Source: DALYLB01 sp046154695
GTDB taxonomy: Bacteria > Acidobacteriota > Blastocatellia > RBC074
Direction: 5' to 3'
DNA length: 11,475 bases
Assembly: GCA_046154695.1 (NCBI GenBank)
Contig: JBJXFI010000114.1
Location: 1-11,475 of the forward strand
Shown here: piece after piece, positions 9,449-11,475 of the stretch
Layout: the number at the start of each line of letters is the position of its first letter
Position numbering within the stretch: position 1 is the stretch's first letter
Program-made: the position numbers and the translations under genes
The notes under the pieces: generated by a model
Seen by the model: only the letters and a program-made list of their open reading frames with translations
What the model was told of the DNA's origin: nothing
Databases searched by the model: none

Positions 9449-9485
9449 AAACGGGGATTGCAAGTCTCTTGCAGTCCCCGTTTTT
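9449..9485 (+). terminator. Rho-independent terminator after the receptor gene
   Basis: A 16-bp stem (9449-9464 with 9468-9483, one T-G wobble at 9458/9474) closes a TCT loop and runs into five Ts (9481-9485). It lies 23 nt after the receptor stop. The next start codon is only 11 nt past the T-run. Confidence 0.92.
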
Positions 9486-9496
9486 CCTTGAGGGAT

Positions 9497-10510
9497 ATGC
9501 GAAAAATCGATCTCTTCGCCGGCGTCTGTTTCCTGTGCGTGATCGCCGTCACGGCATTCGCGGCCCCGCAGGGGGGAATCACGATCTTCGGGCGCGTCTA
9601 TGACCCGGATGGACAGCCCGCGGTGCGCGTGAAGGTGCGGGTCGAGATCATCAACGGAATGATGCGGGAGACGGTGTGCGACAATGATGGCCGCTATGAA
9701 TTTCGCGGGATGCCGGCCGGCCGGTATCGCCTCTCGGGCTCCAATCCCGAGGCGTCCGAGCAGTACGCTGAACCGGCGGAATCGGATTCGACGCGATCGT
9801 ATGCCAATCGCCTGCAGGTCGACATCTACATGCGCCTGCCCATCAAACACGTCGCCCCCACCGTGCCGCCCGGCGTGGTGAGCATTGAAGAGGCGTCGCA
9901 GAACATCCCCCGGGAGGCGCGAAAAGCCTATGAGCAGGGGATGAAACTGCAGAAGGAGAATCAGGCGGGCAAGGGGGGCGAAAAGGCGATGGCGCAATTC
10001 AATCAGGCCATCGACCTGTATCCCGAATATTTTCAGGCGCTGACGGAGCGCGCCAATCTGCGGATGGCGCGGAATCAGCTGCCGGAGGCCGCGGGCGATT
10101 TCGAGCGGGCCCTGCGGGTCAACGGCAAATACGTTCCGGCGCTGCGCGGGCTGGGCTATTGCCAGATTCAGCAGAAACAGTATGCGGCGGCGGTGGCCAA
10201 TCTCGAGGTCGCCTTTGCGCTGGCCCCGAGGGCGTCCCTGACGCTGCTGCTGCTGGGATATGGAAACCTCTCGCTCAACCGTTATGAAGCGGCGAAACAA
10301 TGTTTGCAGGAAGCGCTGCGGCTCGATGAGACCAGCGCGGCGCGCGCGCATGTGCATCTGGGCGAGATCTATGCCAGGGAGGAGAAGTTCACCGAAGCCG
10401 CGGACGAGGTGCGGCGATTTTTGAGTTTGAACGCCCAGGCGCCCGATGCCGCGCAATTGAAGGAGATGGAGAAACAATGGCGCGCCCGCGCCAAGCCCCC
10501 CGGGAAATGA
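9497..10510 (+). CDS. Exported carboxypeptidase-regulatory-like + TPR protein
   Basis: This 337-aa protein has a signal peptide (about 1-23, FLCVIAVTAFAA, cleavage near Ala23). A carboxypeptidase-regulatory-like beta-sandwich follows (27-115: ITIFGRVYDPDGQPAVRVKV, NDGRYEFRGMPAGRYRLS). After a Pro-rich linker (115-127) come about five tetratricopeptide repeats (141-315: for example AMAQFNQAIDLYPEYFQALTERA, ALRGLGYCQIQQKQYAAAVANLE, AHVHLGEIYAREEKFTEAADEV). TPRs mediate protein-protein contacts, and the beta domain echoes the N-terminus of the upstream receptor. I infer a periplasmic partner in the same envelope system. ATG 9497 has GAGGG (9490-9494) only 2 nt upstream, an unusually short gap. 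The frame is open back to 8921, but only as a shadow of the receptor gene and through the terminator. There is no room for a promoter between terminator and start. Confidence 0.9.
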   Translation: MRKIDLFAGVCFLCVIAVTAFAAPQGGITIFGRVYDPDGQPAVRVKVRVEIINGMMRETVCDNDGRYEFRGMPAGRYRLSGSNPEASEQYAEPAESDSTRSYANRLQVDIYMRLPIKHVAPTVPPGVVSIEEASQNIPREARKAYEQGMKLQKENQAGKGGEKAMAQFNQAIDLYPEYFQALTERANLRMARNQLPEAAGDFERALRVNGKYVPALRGLGYCQIQQKQYAAAVANLEVAFALAPRASLTLLLLGYGNLSLNRYEAAKQCLQEALRLDETSAARAHVHLGEIYAREEKFTEAADEVRRFLSLNAQAPDAAQLKEMEKQWRARAKPPGK

Positions 10511-10575
10511 CCGGACCGGAATCCGCCCGGCTCCTCTTTTTTGACCTTCCCGCCCGGCGTTAAAGTTGGACTGTT

Positions 10576-11475
10576 ATGCCGCGATCCGTTCTGACATCCA
10601 TTTTCGTGCTTTTGTTTGCGCTCCAGCAGGCGTCCGATCCGACGGGCCGGTTCAATCGCGCGGTCGCGATGCAGCAGGAGGGCAGGTTCGCGGAGGCGGC
10701 CGACGAATATCGGGCGGTGCTGAAGAGCAGGCCGGATTACATGGAGGCGCACGCCAACCTGGGCGTCGTGCTTGCGCGGATGGGCAGGTATGAAGAGGCC
10801 GTGACCGCCTATGAATCGGCGCTTCGCCTGGCGCCGCAGGTGATGCCGATCATGCTGAATCTCGGCATTGCGTATTATCGCGCCGGGCAATTTGCCAGGG
10901 CGATCGAAGTATTCGAATCCTACCTGCGACAAAGGCCGGAGACGGTGCAGGCGCGCCAGCTTTACGGGCTCTCGCTGGCGGCGTTGGGGCGGGATGAGGA
11001 GGCGATCGACCAGATTGAACGGACGCTCGCTGCGGCGCCTCCCGATGCCGCGACGCTCTATGCGCTCGGTCTTTCCCAATTGCGGGCCGCCAAGCCGGGT
11101 TTTCGCGTGACGCTCGAAAGGCTGGCGGCTTTTCCGCAGGGATTGCCGGCGCTTCACCTGCTGCAGGGGCAGGCCTTCTTCCGCGATCGGGAGTTCGAGC
11201 AGGCGCTCGATGAACTGAAGGAGGCCGAGAAGCTCAATCCGGATCTGCCGCGCCTCTATTACGTGCTCGGATCGACCAGCCTGCAACTCGGGCGGAACAA
11301 GGAGGCGATCGCGGCATTCGAGAACGCGCTTCGCCGCGTTCCGGAGGACGCCGCCGCCCTTTATCAATTGGCGTACGCGCTCGAATCGGACGGCGATCTG
11401 ACCGCCGCGCGGGAGCGCGTCGGCCAGTCGCTGCGGCTCGCGCCCGACTCCCCGGAATCCAACGCGCTCGCGGGC
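10576..11475 (+). CDS. Exported TPR-repeat protein, 3' end cut by window
   Basis: The frame is open from ATG 10576 to the last base (300 codons) with no stop, so the gene continues beyond the window. The start is bounded by an in-frame TAA at 10561-10563; the first ATG after it is 10576. No good Shine-Dalgarno is visible. The N-terminus (MPRSVLTSIFVLLFALQQAS) is a short signal peptide or anchor. From residue 25 almost everything is tetratricopeptide repeat with the W/L-G-Y-A-P pattern: NRAVAMQQEGRFAEAADEY, AHANLGVVLARMGRYEEAV, LYYVLGSTSLQLGRNKEAI, LYQLAYALESDGDLTAAR. I count about eight repeats, with a less regular stretch near residues 150-190. It follows the previous gene by 65 nt, which include a six-T run (10537-10542) without a convincing stem, so read-through is plausible. 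Probably a periplasmic scaffold; no enzymatic domain is visible. Confidence 0.9.
   Translation, partial: MPRSVLTSIFVLLFALQQASDPTGRFNRAVAMQQEGRFAEAADEYRAVLKSRPDYMEAHANLGVVLARMGRYEEAVTAYESALRLAPQVMPIMLNLGIAYYRAGQFARAIEVFESYLRQRPETVQARQLYGLSLAALGRDEEAIDQIERTLAAAPPDAATLYALGLSQLRAAKPGFRVTLERLAAFPQGLPALHLLQGQAFFRDREFEQALDELKEAEKLNPDLPRLYYVLGSTSLQLGRNKEAIAAFENALRRVPEDAAALYQLAYALESDGDLTAARERVGQSLRLAPDSPESNALAG

Noticed and set aside
10511..10575. Possible terminator between the two TPR genes (six Ts at 10537-10542)
   Set aside because: No convincing stem immediately before the T-run; only short, scattered CCGG pairings.

Overview
The window looks like a chromosomal segment of a GC-rich, Gram-negative bacterium, most likely an Acidobacteriota member of the Solibacter/Bryobacter type. 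The main reason is a very large (1233 aa) Oar-like TonB-dependent receptor that begins with a carboxypeptidase-regulatory-like domain, next to secreted TPR proteins. The short palindromic repeats scattered between genes also fit. This is an inference from gene style; no rRNA or other phylogenetic marker is present.

Left end (1-645): mostly without a convincing intact gene. It holds a perfect palindrome at 113-136, with the cut-off end of an opposite-orientation copy at 1-17. A possible minus-strand gene start runs off the left edge (168 to below 1). There is a strong GC hairpin (317-362), a signal-peptide coding start that appears broken by one base (387 onward), and a 9-bp inverted repeat (543-568) that could be an operator.

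Region 646-3826: a compact three-gene plus-strand operon and the most unusual part of the window. It encodes a RadA/Rad51-like protein that has lost both Walker motifs, a 93-aa helical/coiled-coil protein, and a 745-aa family-B DNA polymerase. The polymerase has a ruined proofreading domain but keeps the two metal-binding aspartates of the palm. The last two genes overlap by 4 nt. The layout resembles archaeal PolB2-type loci. In general design (RecA-fold pseudo-ATPase + small adaptor + error-tolerant polymerase) it recalls the ImuA/ImuB/DnaE2 mutasome, so a DNA-damage or translesion role is a reasonable hypothesis.

Region 3827-4173: a 231-bp non-coding snap-back repeat with imperfect terminal inverted repeats and several nested hairpins. 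Region 4174-5485: a single-pass membrane protein of unknown function, then purN (GAR transformylase) 7 nt downstream, probably co-transcribed.

Region 5486-11475: a near-consensus sigma70-type promoter overlapping the purN stop, a leader of about 207 nt, and the large TonB-dependent receptor ending at a clear rho-independent terminator. After it come a secreted protein combining a carboxypeptidase-regulatory-like domain with TPRs (start only 11 nt after the terminator T-run) and a second exported TPR protein cut by the right edge. Together these look like an outer-envelope uptake or assembly locus.
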